From contig CAAGCE010000114.1 in assembly GCA_900768245.1 (NCBI GenBank), forward strand, positions 1 through 6,575: DNA of 6,575 nucleotides. The letters run 5' to 3'. This DNA is from Oscillospiraceae bacterium (GTDB lineage Bacteria; Bacillota; Clostridia; Oscillospirales; Ruminococcaceae). Below, in pieces: positions 4,978-6,575 of this stretch (positions within the stretch are counted from its first letter, which is position 1; every line of letters starts with the position of its first letter). The notes under the pieces are model-generated. The model made no database searches and had not been told where the DNA came from. It worked only from the letters and a program-made list of their open reading frames with translations. A program made the translations under genes and the position numbers.

Positions 4978-6348
4978 TTGAGTACATCACATTACAATTT
5001 TGAAGATGTAACACCTGAAGTTATTGAATTTGCTTCCCTCTGCACCAAGAACGGAAACATTGACCCGGAGCTTTACGGCAAATACGATGTAAAACGAGGT
5101 CTGCGTGACATCAACGGTAAAGGTGTTCTTGCAGGACTTACCGAAATATCGGAAATCGTTTCGTCAAAAACGATCGACGGTCAGTCAGTACCATGCGAGG
5201 GTGAGCTTTATTACAGAGGTTATAATATCAACGACCTTGTAAGCGGCTTTATGGGAAAACGACGTTTTGGTTTTGAGGAAGCGACCTATCTTCTTCTCTT
5301 CGGAGAGCTTCCGTCCGATTCACAGCTTGATAAATTCAAAGCACTTCTTGCGGATTACCGCCGGCTCCCTACAACATTTGTAAGGGACATCATAATGAAA
5401 TCCCCAAGCAACGATATAATGAACGGACTTGCAAGAGGTGTGCTTACACTTTATTCATATGACGATGCACCGAACGATATATCTATCCCGAACGTGCTAC
5501 GTCAGTCGCTTGAGCTTATCGCACTCTTCCCTCTTATTGCCGTGTACAGCTATCAGGCAAAGCATTACTATATCGACGGCGGCAGCTTTTTCATTCACCA
5601 GCCATCGGCAGAGTATTCAACAGCAGAAAATATTCTTCATATGCTCCGACCGGACTCTTCGTTTACCGAGCTTGAAGCAAGCATACTTGACCTTGCACTT
5701 GTTCTTCACGCAGAACACGGCGGCGGCAACAACTCCACATTCACAACACACGTTGTAACATCATCGGGAACAGATACCTATTCCGCAATAGCGGCGGCTC
5801 TCTCCTCACTTAAAGGACCGAAGCACGGCGGCGCAAATATCAAGGTATCAATGATGTTCGATGATATGAAAAAGAACCTCTCCGACTGGACAGATGAGGA
5901 CGCAGTACGTGATTACCTTGCAAAGCTTCTCCATAAGGAAGCCTTTGACCGTTCGGGACTTATCTATGGTATGGGTCACGCAGTATATTCCATCTCCGAC
6001 CCGAGAGCAAACCTGCTGAGAAAAGCAGTAAAAAGCCTTTCCGTAGAAAAGCATCTTGAAAAGGAATATGAGCTTTACAGTATGATAGAACGCCTTGCAC
6101 CTGAAGTTATCGCCAAGGAACGCCGTATTTATAAAGGTGTGTCCGCAAATGTCGATTTTTACAGCGGATTTGCATACAGTATGCTTAATCTTCCGCCTGA
6201 GCTTTATACACCTATCTTTGCAATAGCGAGAATTTCGGGTTGGTCAGCGCATCGTATCGAAGAAATAATCAATGCGAACAAGATAATCCGTCCCGCATAT
6301 AAGAGCGTAAGCGAGCATAAAGCATATATCCCGAATGAACTGAGATAA
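4978..6348 (+). CDS. Citrate synthase (Si-type, citrate/2-methylcitrate synthase family)
   Basis: This cytoplasmic enzyme condenses acetyl-CoA with oxaloacetate to give citrate, the entry to 2-oxoglutarate and glutamate. The 456-residue product has all landmarks of the family. EGELYYRGYNI near 74-84 is the N-terminal motif. AEHGGGNNSTF has the substrate-binding H247, KGPKHGGAN the catalytic H283, and GMGHAVY the catalytic H334. DPR carries R343, and ANVDFYSG the catalytic D393. R418 lies in ARISGW. These correspond to pig H238, H274, H320, R329 and D375. It is longer than the roughly 380-residue short bacterial form because of an N-terminal extension of about 60 residues and an insertion around 165-205, as in clostridial homologues I recall. 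Use of propionyl-CoA (2-methylcitrate synthase) cannot be excluded, but no prp genes are adjacent. It is monocistronic, with its own promoter, a putative operator and a terminator. Confidence 0.93.
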   Translation: MSTSHYNFEDVTPEVIEFASLCTKNGNIDPELYGKYDVKRGLRDINGKGVLAGLTEISEIVSSKTIDGQSVPCEGELYYRGYNINDLVSGFMGKRRFGFEEATYLLLFGELPSDSQLDKFKALLADYRRLPTTFVRDIIMKSPSNDIMNGLARGVLTLYSYDDAPNDISIPNVLRQSLELIALFPLIAVYSYQAKHYYIDGGSFFIHQPSAEYSTAENILHMLRPDSSFTELEASILDLALVLHAEHGGGNNSTFTTHVVTSSGTDTYSAIAAALSSLKGPKHGGANIKVSMMFDDMKKNLSDWTDEDAVRDYLAKLLHKEAFDRSGLIYGMGHAVYSISDPRANLLRKAVKSLSVEKHLEKEYELYSMIERLAPEVIAKERRIYKGVSANVDFYSGFAYSMLNLPPELYTPIFAIARISGWSAHRIEEIINANKIIRPAYKSVSEHKAYIPNELR

Positions 6349-6355
6349 AAAACAG

Positions 6356-6400
6356 CTATCCTGAATTAAGAAAGCATCTGAAATTCAGGATAGTTTTTTT
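6356..6400 (+). terminator. Strong intrinsic terminator after citrate synthase
   Basis: CTATCCTGAATT (6356-6367) pairs perfectly with AATTCAGGATAG (6382-6393) around a 14-nt loop. Seven T residues follow (6394-6400), then more T-rich sequence. It begins seven bases after the stop codon. An A-run before the stem (6347-6352) could give weak function on the opposite strand. Confidence 0.93.
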
Positions 6401-6412
6401 ATTTTTATTAGG

Positions 6413-6458
6413 GCGGCGGCATCAGGTTTGCTGTAAATCAGGGATAGCAAGCCGCCGC
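6413..6458. repeat. GC-rich stem-loop
   Basis: GCGGCGGC (6413-6420) pairs exactly with GCCGCCGC (6451-6458). Inside it, TTGCT (6428-6432) pairs with AGCAA (6446-6450), which sits directly against the outer right arm, leaving a 7-nt bulge on the left. ATCAGG and AATCAGGG recur within the interior. The high G+C contrasts with its surroundings. No T-tract follows, so it is not a standard terminator. It may be the edge of the dispersed repeat that follows. Confidence 0.5.
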
Positions 6459-6489
6459 GGTCGTAAGCTTTGAACAAAACCCGATGAGC

Positions 6490-6575
6490 CAAACAAAAGT
6501 AACAGCGCAAAAACACTTAAAGTTTCGTCCACCTTTTCAAAGGTGGTGGGAATCCAAAGGGCAAAGCCCGTGGTC
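6490..6575. repeat. Part of a probable dispersed intergenic repeat (cut by the window end)
   Basis: This stretch has two compact palindromes. CCACCTT (6530-6536) and AAGGTGG (6541-6547) flank TTCA or its equivalent, and GGGC and GCCC (about 6559-6569) flank AAA. Read on the minus strand, the order GGGCTTTGCCC, GGATTCCCACC, AAAAGGTGGACGAAACTTT is a pattern I remember as recurring between genes in ruminococcal genomes, where it is sometimes wrongly called as short proteins. Recurrence cannot be tested inside this window. Confidence 0.5.

Noticed and set aside
5041..6348. 2-methylcitrate synthase as a firm call for the citrate synthase gene
   Set aside because: The two activities cannot be separated from these motifs, and no propionate-catabolism genes are adjacent, so the plain citrate synthase call is kept with the alternative noted.
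1..6575. CRISPR array, phage, insertion sequence or toxin-antitoxin pair
   Set aside because: No regularly spaced repeats, transposase or integrase motifs, or toxin genes were seen on either strand; the small antitoxin-like protein has no partner.

Overview
The window looks like chromosomal DNA from a low-to-moderate G+C Firmicute of the class Clostridia, most likely a Ruminococcus-like member of the Oscillospiraceae. This is inferred, not proven. It rests on a PyrR-type RNA attenuator, strong GGAGG ribosome binding sites, frequent TTG start codons, a lipoprotein with a Thr/Glu-rich linker, the clostridial style of the citrate synthase, and intergenic repeats of a kind I associate with ruminococcal genomes. 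No phage, insertion sequence, CRISPR array, tRNA or rRNA gene is visible.

Layout. Positions 1-199 hold a long imperfect palindrome and a terminator-like hairpin. Positions 200-2960 on the minus strand hold a compact pyrimidine operon in the order pyrR, pyrC, pyrF, with gaps of 22 and 15 bases. Its leader (about 2961-3119) carries a PyrR-binding RNA and an intrinsic terminator, preceded by a near-consensus promoter at 3126-3154. Next on the minus strand is a 74-codon gene of unknown function (3229-3453) with its own promoter. That promoter is back to back with one driving a CapA-family lipoprotein gene on the plus strand (3596-4870). A short gap with another promoter and a perfect 12-bp inverted repeat leads to a 456-residue citrate synthase gene (4978-6348), closed by a strong terminator (6356-6400). 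The last 175 bases are non-coding and hold a GC-rich hairpin and what looks like part of a dispersed intergenic repeat.

How the genes work together. PyrC (third step) and PyrF (last step) belong to de novo UMP synthesis. PyrR senses uridine nucleotides and should terminate transcription of its own operon by binding the leader RNA. The other pyr genes are not here. Citrate synthase feeds the oxidative branch from oxaloacetate and acetyl-CoA towards 2-oxoglutarate and glutamate. The CapA-like lipoprotein is probably an envelope metallophosphatase-fold protein of unknown substrate. Nothing links these two genes to the pyr operon beyond proximity.

Nothing here is clearly a new multi-gene system. 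The points most worth following are the operator-like inverted repeat over the citrate synthase promoter, the orphan small gene with its own promoter, and the structured repeats at both window edges.
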